64,000 bases of DNA. Origin: Tragulus kanchil. Its lineage: Eukaryota; Chordata; Mammalia; Artiodactyla; Tragulidae. Made by a program: the position numbers and the translations under genes. Shown here piece after piece: positions 34,833 to 47,272 of the stretch. The notes below the pieces were generated by a model. It had not been told where the DNA came from. It did no database searches and saw only the letters and a program-made list of their open reading frames with translations. The stretch lies in contig JAIOJX010000005.1 of NCBI GenBank assembly GCA_022376925.1, forward strand, positions 91,423,001 through 91,487,000, in the 5' to 3' direction. The number at the start of each line of letters is the position of its first letter. Position 1 is the stretch's first letter.

Positions 34833-35476
34833 AGTGAAGGGAGTGTAGACCTGATGAAGGCACCATCATACCTCATTCGTATCTCCACCCTGTGAGTATA
34901 ACCAGGTGCTAGTAGGAAGGCTTGCGCTTGTGCCACCATATTCATAGGTGCTGACTCACTGCTTCGGTTGTCCCATTTGCTCATGATTTTTGATAGCTTG
35001 CTGATGGAAATTGTATGTCTTTGTTAAAATGTGACATACCTAGACTGTAAGAAACAGTGGCATCTCTTTTAAAGAACACTATAACATTTTCAGACAGAAG
35101 ACATATGATTCAGTGCACTTTTACTAATATTTATTGTTTCTTTTATGGCCTTACCCTGCTTTTCCCTCAGAGTTAAAATCATTGAGCTTTACAGTTTAAT
35201 AGTGAAACTGTAGAATCAGAGAGCAAACCTCCTTCTCACTGCAATTTCTTCCCATTTCTCTTTCTTGGTATTCTTGACAGTTTCCTTCCTATGAGCACAT
35301 CTCTTAAAGGATTGTAAAATGAAATATTCTTAAATTATTAAAACAATACATATTCAATAAACAATTCAAACAATAATAGTCTAAACTAACATGTCCCATA
35401 TTAAGCAAAAATGAGTATACACACATATTTGACCTTCTCCAATTTTCCCATGGGCTCTTACGGTGTTTTGTTTGTT
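33865..35476. other. unassigned sequence (first 970 bases are a copy of 32747-33710)
   Basis: No gene or repeat family recognised. It contains a poly-T run at 34129-34141, short homopolymers and AT-rich DNA. The stretch 34833-35476 is present once. Confidence 0.45.
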
Positions 35477-35572
35477 TTGACCATACCTGTAAAATCTTAG
35501 TTCCCTGACCAGGGATGAAACCTGTGTCCTTGGTGGTTAAAGTGCAGAGTCCTAACCACTGGGAGTCCCTCC
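35477..35572 (-). mobile_element. CHR SINE fragment, antisense
   Basis: 'tcttagttccctgaccagg' and 'gtgtccttggtggttaaag', then 'ctaaccactgggagtccc', are the reversed tRNA-like part of a CHR element. The body is missing. Confidence 0.78.
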
Positions 35573-35739
35573 CAGGGGCTCTTATTGTATATAGTGTTTT
35601 GCAGCCTAATTTTTAATTTAACCGTGTATCATCTGTCCCATAAATACTGGTGCTTCTCAGGGTTCTCTTCCAGGTTTTTTTCTTTTCTCTCTTCACATGC
35701 TGAGTGGAATTATACTACTTGTTGTTTTAATTACCTTCA

Positions 35740-36900
35740 TGCTTATCTGCAAATGTACATTCCCAGCCCTGATCTGCCTCTGGGAGCCCAGCCCTTATGT
35801 TTATCACTGCCCACCTAGATGCCACATGGACACAACACCCAGCTCTTCCATAACACTGGTTCTATTCCTGTCTCCATCTCAGGGAGCAGCAATATTATTC
35901 ATCCCATTTTTTTTTTCATGCTAGAGATTGCCGTCCGTTATCTTCAGTCCCTCCTCTTTCTCATTCAACTACATCTTGTCAATTTAATGCCTCTTAAGCT
36001 TTTTGGGGGGCGGGCGGTGTTGGGGAGGGAGGGGAGCAGGTGGGCCACTTCTATTGGTCTTTCATTTATTCAGTTTCATCCATCTTTTGTTATTTGGCCT
36101 GTGTGGGCCTCCCATGGCAGTGGCCTCTGTTGTCACAGAGCACTGGCTCTGGGCGCATGCGCTCCAGAGCTCCGGCTCGGTAATTGGACACATCGGTCCA
36201 GCCACTCTGCGGCACGTGGGATCTTCCCAGGCCAGGGATCGAACTGGCACCCCTTGTACTGCAAGGCGGTGTCCTTACCCACTGGACCACCAGGGAAGCC
36301 CAATTTAATGCCTTTTAAACCAAACCAACCTTTCTTCATTGTGACTGCCATCTCTGTAATGCCAGCTGACAATCATGTCTTGCTTGGGGTATCCTAATTA
36401 TCCAACCATCCTCCTTTCTCTCTCTGTCCCTCCTCACTTTCTAATTCACTTGCCTCACAGACCCCAGATGATTTTTCTCCAGCACAAATCTAAGCAGGTC
36501 TTACCTATAGTGTTCGTAACTTACCATTGCCTTGAGAACACAGTCCAAACTCTCATAGGGCTCATATGATCTGGCCTCTTCCTGTGCCCTGCTCACCTTG
36601 TTGGTTACCTCCTCACCTATGTTTGACTCCAACCCAAACATAGCCATCGGCTCTGAGTTCCTTGAGCATACCCATCTCTCATTGATGCCTGTTGCCTTGG
36701 TACGTTCTGTCTCTCCACCTCTGCTTCATCCTCAGACGCATTCAGTGATGCGTCTCCCATGAACTGGGTTTGGTGTTCTTCCTACATGTTCCCAGAATAT
36801 CTCACACATCCTTTTATCCTTACTGTAGCATTGCTCATTATATTACAATAGCATGTGTGTGGCCACCACCACCACCATGACCACCACTAGGCCATTGGCT
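35740..36900 (+). mobile_element. L2 LINE fragment, split by a SINE
   Basis: Order of L2 landmarks: 'ctagatgccacatggacac', 'attgccgtccgttatcttc', then after the SINE 'aagcaggtcttacctatag', 'ccttgagaacacagtccaaac', 'catatgatctggcctcttcc'. Very diverged. The 192-codon open frame over this stretch (35819-36397) spans the L2 and the inserted SINE and is spurious. Confidence 0.65.
35993..36300 (-). mobile_element. CHR-type SINE, antisense, inserted in L2
   Basis: 'ggcagtggcctctgttgtc', 'ccagggatcgaactggcac' and 'gaccaccagggaagccc' define the element. A 13-bp target duplication 'caatttaatgcct' is at 35980-35992 and 36301-36313. A G-rich tract (36004-36040) lies at its 5' side on this strand, where the tail is expected, and is unusual for this SINE. 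Confidence 0.85.
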
Positions 36901-36974
36901 CCCTGAGGGCAAGAATTAGGGAGAGCACAGAATGTAACACCTGATAGAAGCCACATATTTGAATGATAAATGAA

Positions 36975-37050
36975 TGTACAGGTGACCCTTGAATAACATG
37001 GGTTGGAATTGTGGGAGACTACTTGTATGCAGATTAAAAGAAAAATATGG
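36975..37050 (+). mobile_element. Tigger/pogo-type DNA transposon end fragment
   Basis: 'acaggtgacccttgaataac' followed by 'atgggttggaattgtggga' and 'cttgtatgcagatt' resembles the end of a Tigger-family element. Only one end is recognisable. Confidence 0.5.
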
Positions 37051-37550
37051 TACCTGTAGTTTCATTTTACAGATCTTTAAATGAACTACATGTGGGGAAG
37101 AGTGTGTGTTGATTAGAGATCTCAGTATGTGGAATCAAAAGAAGTAGGGTTCAAGTTCTGTTTCTCAGCAAATGCTTTCAGCTTCTTTCCTGTGAATGAG
37201 TCACTTATCAATTCCTTGGTTTTTTAGGCAGAGGTATGAATATACAGATTTTTGACTCAGGGTGAGGTTCAGGGCTCAGGCACCCCTCAGCCGGAGTCAG
37301 ACACCCAGGACGCCCATAGTGCTGAAAAGGTGGCCTGCTCCTGAATCCCAGGAGTTTTAGTGACCAGATTAGAAGCTTCAAATGCCTTTGAGGGATCAGG
37401 CTGGTTCCGAGGTGATGTAAGGAGTTTTCCGGGCCCAGACGTGGCAGTTTGAGATACCTGTGCTAGAGCAGAGCAGAGTGATCAGGTCCCAAGTTTGCCT
37501 TCTGCTTTCCTCTGAGAACTTCATCCTGTCTGAGGTCTTCTCAGTAGACT
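37051..37550. other. unassigned sequence
   Basis: No family recognised with confidence. Fairly GC-balanced and without a credible gene. Confidence 0.4.
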
Positions 37551-39823
37551 CAATGCCATGTTGTGGTTGGCTCACATGAGAGAGCTGGAGGCTTGTGCAA
37601 GGCCTGACTCCTCAGTGGGGCAGGAGCAAATGCAAGGCTTCCTGGAGCGAGGTGCTTGGATTTGGGGCCATTAGGACACCCAAGGGCGCTTATTTTGCTT
37701 CTCTTGCAGCTGGATAATCTTGCCACTCCCTGCTGCCTCCAGCCATTTTAAGCTCAATAAAGGAAGACTTTCTGGTCTTTATGACTCTCTCTCACTTTGG
37801 AGTCCCATGCTGCTTATCCACATGCTGCAGTGGAGCAAAAATAAATACCACTGAGAACCCAAAATGCCGGGTGAGTCCCTTTGATACCCTGTTGTTTGCT
37901 CTCTTGATCTTATACCTGAATACCATCCACCCCAGTTGTTACATGTTGTTAAATGTAACTGTATTCACTGCTGATTTGCATGGGCTATGTCTGGGGTCTG
38001 CTGCAATAATGTCACTTTGTCTAATGGGACCCATGGAATAGAGCTCTGCCCATCCAGAGACTGTATTCCCTTGGATGAAAGACATCACTCGTGTTACTAA
38101 GTCATTTTAGTTTAGTCATTGGACAGTGTGATAAGATGGACTCTGAAGACAGGTGCTGAAGGTCCCAGGGACAGCTCCTAGATGCAGACGAAGGTTGCAA
38201 TGGAACCCTCTTGATTTACTGGCTCTTAGGCCACTCAGAGTTCTGTTTATTTTGCATTCTGAACTCTTTGAGTCCATTTGTACTAATTTCTCCAGGAAGA
38301 AAATTGGATTGTGAGAAATTCTGGGTGTTCAGGATGAGACTTAAGGTTTCAGGAATTGTGCACAGGCAGCTGGAAACAGTAAACCTGCTTGAATTATGGA
38401 AGATGATTTCAAGGATACCTCCCAATCTAAACGGGGCAAAAGAGCATCCATTAGGGGGCTCACAAAGCTACCAAGCCTCCATAGGGTAAACCACAGGGGA
38501 ACTTGGGGAAATAAATTAAGAGAAGAAATTCAAACCTTTTTTTGATCAACAGCCCATCAAAGTAGGCATGCTTAGGATATCCTGTACTATAAATAAATCT
38601 TTTTTTCCATTGAGGTAAATTTGGTAACATTTAGCCTCAGAGTGTAATATAATAATTAGATACTGGCCTACACTGCCAAGCGATCACAATGCCATGTTGT
38701 GGTTGGCTCACATGAGAGAGCTGGAGGCTTGTGCAAGGCCTGACTCCTCAGTGGGGCAGGAGCAAATGCAAGGCTTCCTGGAGCGAGGTGCTTGGATTTG
38801 GGGCCATTAGGACACCCAAGGGCGCTTATTTTGCTTCTCTTGCAGCTGGATAATCTTGCCACTCCCTGCTGCCTCCAGCCATTTTAAGCTCAATAAAGGA
38901 AGACTTTCTGGTCTTTATGACTCTCTCTCACTTTGGAGTCCCATGCTGCTTATCCACATGCTGCAGTGGAGCAAAAATAAATACCACTGAGAACCCAAAA
39001 TGCCGGGTGAGTCCCTTTGATACCCTGTTGTTTGCTCTCTTGATCTTATACCTGAATACCATCCACCCCAGTTGTTACATGTTGTTAAATGTAACTGTAT
39101 TCACTGCTGATTTGCATGGGCTATGTCTGGGGTCTGCTGCAATAATGTCACTTTGTCTAATGGGACCCATGGAATAGAGCTCTGCCCATCCAGAGACTGT
39201 ATTCCCTTGGATGAAAGACATCACTCGTGTTACTAAGTCATTTTAGTTTAGTCATTGGACAGTGTGATAAGATGGACTCTGAAGACAGGTGCTGAAGGTC
39301 CCAGGGACAGCTCCTAGATGCAGACGAAGGTTGCAATGGAACCCTCTTGATTTACTGGCTCTTAGGCCACTCAGAGTTCTGTTTATTTTGCATTCTGAAC
39401 TCTTTGAGTCCATTTGTACTAATTTCTCCAGGAAGAAAATTGGATTGTGAGAAATTCTGGGTGTTCAGGATGAGACTTAAGGTTTCAGGAATTGTGCACA
39501 GGCAGCTGGAAACAGTAAACCTGCTTGAATTATGGAAGATGATTTCAAGGATACCTCCCAATCTAAACGGGGCAAAAGAGCATCCATTAGGGGGCTCACA
39601 AAGCTACCAAGCCTCCATAGGGTAAACCACAGGGGAACTTGGGGAAATAAATTAAGAGAAGAAATTCAAACCTTTTTTTGATCAACAGCCCATCAAAGTA
39701 GGCATGCTTAGGATATCCTGTACTATAAATAAATCTTTTTTTCCATTGAGGTAAATTTGGTAACATTTAGCCTCAGAGTGTAATATAATAATTAGATACT
39801 GGCCTACACTGCCAAGCGATCAC
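37551..39823 (+). repeat. direct tandem duplication 11, two copies of about 1136 bp
   Basis: Copy A is 37551-38686 and copy B is 38687-39823, abutting exactly. The offset is 1136 at both ends and no differences are visible. The unit contains a segment with 'ctcaataaagg' (37755) that could be part of an LTR, but I cannot assign it. Paired open frames of 86 and 92 codons have no family resemblance. Confidence 0.95.
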
Positions 39824-39827
39824 TAAA

Positions 39828-42800
39828 GTAAATGTGGTTTCCGTCCGTCACCACACAGCTGACCTCCTTCACCATTTCTACCCACTGCCAACCCCTCTCC
39901 CTTCAGATAATAACTGATCTGTTCTTCGTAACTTTGAGTTTTATTTGTTCATTTGTTTTTAGATTGCACATATAAGTAAAATCATACAGTATTAGTCTTT
40001 GACTGACTCATCTCACTTAGCATAATACCCTCAAGATCCATCCATGTTGTTGTCAGTAGCAAAATTTCATTCTTAATTATAGCTGAGTAGTATTCCAGTG
40101 TGTATGTGTGTGTGTGTCTATATCTCTCTCTATATATATATCTATGCACATCTTCTTTATTCATTCATCTGTCAATGAATATGTACATTGCTTCCATATC
40201 TTGGTTAGTATAAAAAATGCTGCTGTGTACATTGGGGTGCATATATCTTTTCAAATTAGTGTTTTTCTTTTCCTCAGATAAATGCCCAGGAGTAGAATTG
40301 CTGGATCATTAGATAATTCTATTTTTAGTTTTTTGAGTAAACTCCATACTGTTTTCCAGTGGCTGCACCCTTTTACGTCCCCACCAGTAGTACACAGAGG
40401 TTACAAGGGTTCCCTTTTCTCCACATCCTTGCAAACATTTGTTATTTCTTATCTCTTTTATAATAGCTGTTCTGACAGGTGTGATGGCATCTCATTCTGG
40501 TTTTGATTTGCATTTCCCTGAGATTAGTGATCATAAACATCTTTTCACGTGTTTGCTTGCCATCCTTATGTCTTCCTTGGGAAAAATGTCTTTTCTCTTC
40601 AATTTTTAACTGGATTTTTGTTGTTGTTATTGTTATTGGGTTATATGAGTTGTTTTTATTTTGGATATTAGCCCCTTATCAGATTTATGATTTGTAAATG
40701 CTCTCTCTCCTTTGGTAGGTTGTCTTTTATTTTGGTAGTTTCCTTTGTTGTGCAGAAGCTTTTTAGTTGGATGGGGTGTCATTTGATTATTTTTGTATTT
40801 GCTGTAGTTGTTTTTGGAGTCAGATCCAAAAATACATCACTAAGAATGATGTCCATAAACTTACCATATGTGTTTTCCTCTGAGAGTTTGATGGTTTCTG
40901 GTCTTGCATTCAAGTCTTTAATCAATTTGAGTTAATTTTTCTGTGTGGTATAGGATAGCGCTTCAGCTTCATTCTTTCACATATGGCTGTCTGATTTTCT
41001 CAACACCATTTGAGTTTTATTTGTTCATTTGTTTTTAGATTGCACATATAAGTAAAATCATACAGTATTAGTCTTTGACTGACTCATCTCACTTAGCATA
41101 ATACCCTCAAGATCCATCCATGTTGTTGTCAGTAGCAAAATTTCATTCTTAATTATAGCTGAGTAGTATTCCAGTGTGTATGTGTGTGTGTGTCTATATC
41201 TCTCTCTATATATATATCTATGCACATCTTCTTTATTCATTCATCTGTCAATGAATATGTACATTGCTTCCATATCTTGGTTAGTATAAAAAATGCTGCT
41301 GTGTACATTGGGGTGCATATATCTTTTCAAATTAGTGTTTTTCTTTTCCTCAGATAAATGCCCAGGAGTAGAATTGCTGGATCATTAGATAATTCTATTT
41401 TAGTTTTTGAGTAAACTCCATACTGTTTTCCAGTGGCTGCACCCTTTTACGTCCCCACCAGTAGTACACAGAGGTTACAAGGGTTCCCTTTTCTCCACAT
41501 CCTTGCAAACATTTGTTATTTCTTATCTCTTTTATAATAGCTGTTCTGACAGGTGTGATGGCATCTCATTCTGGTTTTGATTTGCATTTCCCTGAGATTA
41601 GTGATCATAAACATCTTTTCACGTGTTTGCTTGCCATCCTTATGTCTTCCTTGGGAAAAATGTCTTTTCTCTTCAATTTTTAACTGGATTTTTGTTGTTG
41701 TTATTGTTATTGGGTTATATGAGTTGTTTTTATTTTGGATATTAGCCCCTTATCAGATTTATGATTTGTAAATGCTCTCTCTCCTTTGGTAGGTTGTCTT
41801 TTATTTTGGTAGTTTCCTTTGTTGTGCAGAAGCTTTTTAGTTGGATGGGGTGTCATTTGATTATTTTTGTATTTGCTGTAGTTGTTTTTGGAGTCAGATC
41901 CAAAAATACATCACTAAGAATGATGTCCATAAACTTACCATATGTGTTTTCCTCTGAGAGTTTGATGGTTTCTGGTCTTGCATTCAAGTCTTTAATCAAT
42001 TTGAGTTAATTTTTCTGTGTGGTATAGGATAGCGCTTCAGCTTCATTCTTTCACATATGGCTGTCTGATTTTCTCAACACCATTTATTGACAAGACTGTC
42101 CTTTCCCAGTTGTACAGTCTTGTCTCCTTTGTCATAAATTAATTGACTACATACTCATTGGTTTATTTCTGGACTCCATTTTTTCCATTGATCGATATCT
42201 GTTTTTATGCCAATACCATACTGTTTCAATTAGTAAAGATTTGTAATACAGTTTGAAATCAGGATGCATAATACCTCCAGCCTTGTTCTTTCTCAAGAGT
42301 ACTTTGGCTAATTGGTGTCTTTTGTCTAATTTCCAGAAAAATTTTAGAATTATTTATTTTAGTTCTCTGAAAAGTGCCACAGAATGCTTTGGGTCGTGTG
42401 GATATTTTAACACTACTTATTCTTCTAATCCATGAGCATGGAATGTCTTTTCCATTTATATGTGTCTTTTTTCAATTTCTTTCATCAATATCTTATCAAG
42501 ATATAGGTCTTTCACCTCCTTGATTAAATTTATTCCTTGGTATTTTATTCTATTTGATGCAGTGGTAAATGGGATTCTTTACTTAATTTCTCTTTCTGAC
42601 AGTTTGCTATTAATGTATAGAAATACAGATGATTTTTGTGTATTGATTTTGCATCTCCTCTTTTACTGAATTTGTTTATTGTTGTTGTTTTTTTTTGTAC
42701 AGCCTTTAGTGTTTTCTTTATATAATGTCATGCCATCTGCAAAGAGTGACAGTTTTACTTCTTTCTTCCCAATTTAGATGTCTTTTATTTCTTTTTCTTG

Positions 42801-42833
42801 CTTAATGGCTCTGGCCAGGACTTCCAATACAAA
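39828..42833 (-). mobile_element. antisense L1 LINE, ORF2 C-terminal half and 3' UTR, containing a tandem duplication
   Basis: Reverse-strand frame 39982-40164 reads like the end of L1 ORF2 (EYYSAIIKNEILLL and TWMDLEGIMLSEMSQ). Further on, 'gatattagccccttatcag', 'gttgtgcagaagcttttta' and 'catgccatctgcaaagagtg' continue upstream into the reverse-transcriptase region. Stops and frameshifts make it non-functional. About 1.08 kb is repeated by duplication 12, so the true length is about 1.9 kb. Confidence 0.88.
39933..42085 (+). repeat. direct tandem duplication 12, two copies of about 1076 bp, inside L1
   Basis: Copy A is 39933-41008 and copy B is 41009-42085. The copies share the TG and TA microdomains at 40100-40142. 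Small differences are single-base indels near 40320 against 41398 ('atttttagttttttgag' against 'attttagtttttgag'). The duplication duplicates L1 internal sequence, which L1 retrotransposition does not do. Confidence 0.94.
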
Positions 42834-43240
42834 TACCTGTCAGTCTACACTTACTGGAATGGCTCATTAAGGATGCACATCACTTACAGTCCTCCAAATC
42901 ATTTTTAGTTAGCTTACCTTACACTAGAACATCAGACCTGCTAGCCTTGTAAGGAAATTCCCATCCTCTTAGGCAATCATACCCTGTCTCTGTGTTACCT
43001 CCTGCCTGAGGACTCACTCTTGCCTAAAATCCCTCAAGAGCACTCTACTGTTTGATAGGTATTGTACTCTCCCATCACATGAATTGTTTCCTCATGAGTA
43101 AAGAACTTCAAATTTGTTACTAATTTTTTTTTAATCATTTGACAATAGTAAACTTGAATTGTTGAAACAGAATGGAAAGAACTTTGAATTTCGATTTAGG
43201 AGATTAAGATTAGGTTCTGGGTTCTTTAGCTTGAGTGGTA
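42834..43240. other. unassigned sequence
   Basis: No family or gene recognised between the antisense L1 and the hAT relic. Confidence 0.4.
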
Positions 43241-43590
43241 CAGTAAGGGTCCCCAATCCTCGTGGACTGGTACTGGTCCGTGGCCTGTTAGGAACCGAGC
43301 TGCGCAGCAGGAGATGAGCAGCAGGAAGGTGAACCAGTGAGCAAAGCTTCATCTGTATTTACAGCCACTTCCTAGTGCTCACATTATTGCCTGGGCTCGC
43401 CTCCTGTCAGAGCAGTGGTGGCTTTAGATTCTTATAGGAATGTGAGCCCTACTTTGAACTGTGCATGCGAGAGATCTAGGTTGCACACTCCTTATGAGAA
43501 TCATCCCCAAACAGCCACCCCCACCCCAGTCCATGGAAAAATCATTTTCCACAAAACCGGTCCCTAGTGCCAAGAGGTTGGGGACTGCTG
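43241..43590. mobile_element. hAT-type DNA transposon relic (non-autonomous)
   Basis: The ends are inverted: 'cagtaagggtccccaatcc' at the left and the complement of 'aggttggggactgctg' at the right. Internal blocks 'ctggtccgtggcctgttagg', 'gtatttacagccacttcc' and 'ttttccacaaaaccggtcc' match a widespread mammalian hAT element beginning CAG..GGTCCCCAACC. About 350 bases, internally deleted, no transposase. No clean 8-bp target duplication is visible. Confidence 0.72.
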
Positions 43591-43931
43591 AGGTACTGTG
43601 TGGTCCTATTTTATGCAGTTTGAATTAAAGTAGTGAATATAAATTATTAAATCTCTCAGTGCAAACAGTTTGAAATAATGTAGTTCTCCCCCAAAGATTT
43701 ATCAAGAGTTACATGATGTGGGTCTGTTGAACTATAAGCTGTGTTTATTTTATTGAAATATTTCCACTTTAGCTCATGAACAGAAATACTCACTATCTTC
43801 CCTTTTAAGAATGATCTTAAAATATAAATCTCAGATTTTTCAAGGTCTTCATGAAGGCATGTTTTGCATAAAAGACAGACTTGCTGTCCTAGGTAAATCA
43901 TCCATCTTGTCTTGATTATACTCACATAGTT

Positions 43932-44031
43932 GCTGCATGGCATGTGGGATCTTAGTTCCCTGACCAGGAATCTGACATGTGTCCCCTCTGTTGGAAGGTG
44001 GATTCTTAACCACTGGACCATGAGAAAGTTC
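43932..44031 (-). mobile_element. CHR SINE fragment, antisense
   Basis: 'gcatgtgggatcttagttcc', 'ctgaccaggaatctgac' and 'cttaaccactggaccatgag' are the reversed tRNA-like part of a CHR SINE with a decayed head. Confidence 0.78.
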
Positions 44032-44139
44032 CAGAAATTGCTTTTAAAATGGGAGTGATAAGACTGAGGAAATATATATCTAAGTCCCCTGTTTATTAAA
44101 AGGTCAGAACATTAAATAATAATCAGACACACACATTTT

Positions 44140-44876
44140 TTTTTTTTTATCTTTTATTTATTTATTTATTTTTGTACATGTATGTTCCCAGATCAATCAG
44201 ATGCATATCCCTTGACCCTCCCCCCACCCAGGTTCCCCCCCCAATCCCTCCAGACCATTGCTCCAAGTGGTTGTAGGTATTCCTATTCCCCTAGCACAAT
44301 GACAATAGCTATCTTTTCTACACATGACAGTATAGGTTCCCATGTTACTCCCTCCCATTGTTCGGTCTCCACAATGTCTTTATGTCTATTCTCTGTTTTT
44401 CATGAGTTCACTGTGTGTGTTATCATGACCATCTTACTAGATCCCATATATATGAGTTAGTATACTATACTTGTCTTTCTCTTTTTGACTTACTTCACTT
44501 TTTATGATAGGTTCTAGAGCCAGCCACCTCATTAGGACTGAGTCTTCTGCATTTCTTTTAACAGCTGAGTAGTATTCCATTGTATATATGTACCAGAGCT
44601 TCTGGATCCATTCGTTTGTCGATGGACATCTAGGTTGCTTCCATGTTCTGGCTATTGTATAGAGAGCTGCAATGAACATTGGGGTACAGGTGCCTCTTTC
44701 AGTTTTGATTTCATCAGGATATAGGCCTAATAGTGGGATTGCTGGGTCATAGGGTGCTTCTATTTTTAGTTTTTTAAGGAATCTCCATATTGTCTTCCAT
44801 AGAGGTTGTATTAATTTACATTCCCACCAGCAATGCAAGAGGGTTCCCTTTTCTCCACACCCTCTCCAGCATTTGT
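44140..44876 (-). mobile_element. young 5'-truncated L1 insertion, antisense
   Basis: It starts with the poly-T (reverse of the A-tail) and '(tttat)n', followed by about 290 bases of 3' UTR and the last part of ORF2. A 15-bp target-site duplication 'agacacacacatttt' flanks it at 44125-44139 and 44877-44891. The retained ORF2 frame has no stop, so the insertion is recent. It is 5'-truncated, a typical L1 outcome. Confidence 0.93.
44437..44876 (-). pseudogene. L1 ORF2 C-terminal fragment, uninterrupted
   Basis: About 147 codons on the minus strand end at a stop at 44437. Visible L1 ORF2 C-terminal features are a cysteine/histidine-rich start ([21 protein letters not shown]), then [13 protein letters not shown] and YYSAVKRN. 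In intact L1 this region follows the reverse transcriptase and binds nucleic acid. Here the endonuclease and reverse-transcriptase domains are absent, so the fragment cannot transpose on its own. The first few codons are target-site sequence. Confidence 0.88.
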
Positions 44877-44883
44877 AGACACA

Positions 44884-47272
44884 CACATTTTAAAATAAAT
44901 TTGAATTGTCTCTTCCAGGACTTCCTTTCCCCCAGTTATGAAATAACTGTGATAATAACAAACTTGTCCTTCTCAACAGCGATAAAAATCTTTAAAACTC
45001 CCATTTATTCAGAAGGACTTTAAGTGTTATATTGATAACACATTCCTTATTAAAGAGCTGAGAATATGTGCTCTTCTCAGATGCATTAACCATATGGTTA
45101 TTAGAGCTCTTTGGAAGAACGTGATATCATAGATGCAAGACATTTTTATTAGCAATGGAATGATTAGTTATAAAACCATTTAATTTAAAATTTAAGCCAG
45201 CAACTGGAGAAAATAACATTTTTAATCAATCTTGGAATAGAATGGTCACAGATAAAACCTGTGATAAAAGTATGAGAAGAGAAGTTAGCAAAAAAAAAAA
45301 AAAAGTGTGAGAAGATTGAAAAATGACTGTTTTGACTCACCATATCTTAGAAGATTTAGAAAATGTGCATGTCTTTTAGGCCTAAGGGTAATATTCTGAC
45401 TTGGCAAACTAGAGCAGATGGGCAAAAACTGGAATGAGGATGGAAAATTCTTCTGGGTCGTGGATTTGTACAAATTAGGAAACTTGGAAGGACCCAAAGC
45501 AGTGACCATGTCACTGGATTAAAACTGGATTCTCTCAAGTCCTTTATGAGCCAGCTGAACTCACTAAAATCCCAACGAGGACAAAATATCATATTTCATC
45601 ATTTTTGTTGAGGGGCATGGATTTTTTCCTTAACTCAGCTGGGGTTTTGAGCCTCTCAACCTAATTAATAGACAACTTCTCTCTTGTCATTGTTGTGTAT
45701 ACTATCCTAGCCTCTGCTCATGGATCAGAATATAACCAAAATAATGTTTGTTTTACTAAATAACGTTCTCATGAAATAGCTCAGAGCTTAGGCAGTTTGT
45801 TCTTGCAAACAGCAGAAAACCCACAAATGCTGTTACTAAGGCTGGACTTGGGACTTCCAGGAAGTGAGGTCAAAGGGTAGAAGATGGTTGGGACAGGAAA
45901 AAATGTAGGATGACTCCTCTTACAGATGTCTATCCAGACAGTGCCGAACCAGGTGGCAAGAAGGCAGACCTGGAGGAGAAGGTCTTGGCTTTGGCTTGCC
46001 TCATTCCCATTGGTCAGTTTGGACCTACCCATTTGACAAACACATTAACACAGAAGCAGGCAAGTGAGTGTCTGCACCCCACATTTTAAAATTTAAATTT
46101 GAATTGTCTCTTCCAGGACTTCCTTTCCCCCAGTTATGAAATAACTGTGATAATAACAAACTTGTCCTTCTCAACAGCGATAAAAATCTTTAAAACTCCC
46201 ATTTATTCAGAAGGACTTTAAGTGTTATATTGATAACACATTCCTTATTAAAGAGCTGAGAATATGTGCTCTTCTCAGATGCATTAACCATATGGTTATT
46301 AGAGCTCTTTGGAAGAACGTGATATCATAGATGCAAGACATTTTTATTAGCAATGGAATGATTAGTTATAAAACCATTTAATTTAAAATTTAAGCCAGCA
46401 ACTGGAGAAAATAACATTTTTAATCAATCTTGGAATAGAATGGTCACAGATAAAACCTGTGATAAAAGTATGAGAAGAGAAGTTAGCAAAAAAAAAAAAA
46501 AGTGTGAGAAGATTGAAAAATGACTGTTTTGACTCACCATATCTTAGAAGATTTAGAAAATGTGCATGTCTTTTAGGCCTAAGGGTAATATTCTGACTTG
46601 GCAAACTAGAGCAGATGGGCAAAAACTGGAATGAGGATGGAAAATTCTTCTGGGTCGTGGATTTGTACAAATTAGGAAACTTGGAAGGACCCAAAGCAGT
46701 GACCATGTCACTGGATTAAAACTGGATTCTCTCAAGTCCTTTATGAGCCAGCTGAACTCACTAAAATCCCAACGAGGACAAAATATCATATTTCATCATT
46801 TTTGTTGAGGGGCATGGATTTTTTCCTTAACTCAGCTGGGGTTTTGAGCCTCTCAACCTAATTAATAGACAACTTCTCTCTTGTCATTGTTGTGTATACT
46901 ATCCTAGCCTCTGCTCATGGATCAGAATATAACCAAAATAATGTTTGTTTTACTAAATAACGTTCTCATGAAATAGCTCAGAGCTTAGGCAGTTTGTTCT
47001 TGCAAACAGCAGAAAACCCACAAATGCTGTTACTAAGGCTGGACTTGGGACTTCCAGGAAGTGAGGTCAAAGGGTAGAAGATGGTTGGGACAGGAAAAAA
47101 TGTAGGATGACTCCTCTTACAGATGTCTATCCAGACAGTGCCGAACCAGGTGGCAAGAAGGCAGACCTGGAGGAGAAGGTCTTGGCTTTGGCTTGCCTCA
47201 TTCCCATTGGTCAGTTTGGACCTACCCATTTGACAAACACATTAACACAGAAGCAGGCAAGTGAGTGTCTGC
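44884..47272 (+). repeat. direct tandem duplication 13, two copies of about 1.19 kb
   Basis: Copy A is 44884-46075 and copy B is 46080-47272, with a 4-base spacer. The start of copy A lies inside the right-hand target duplication of the young L1, and copy B lacks the L1. Differences are small: 'aaaataaattt' against 'aaaatttaaattt' at the start, and a shorter poly-A near 46490. This is the longest unit in the series. Confidence 0.95.
44892..46083. other. unassigned sequence (single-locus part of duplication 13)
   Basis: No transposon or gene recognised. Open frames of 74-83 codons on the minus strand appear in both copies and have no family resemblance. Contains a poly-A run at about 45290-45304. 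Confidence 0.45.

Noticed and set aside
35819..36397. Longest open frame (192 codons, plus strand)
   Set aside because: It runs across an L2 fragment and an antisense CHR SINE, including the SINE boundary, so it cannot be a conserved gene.
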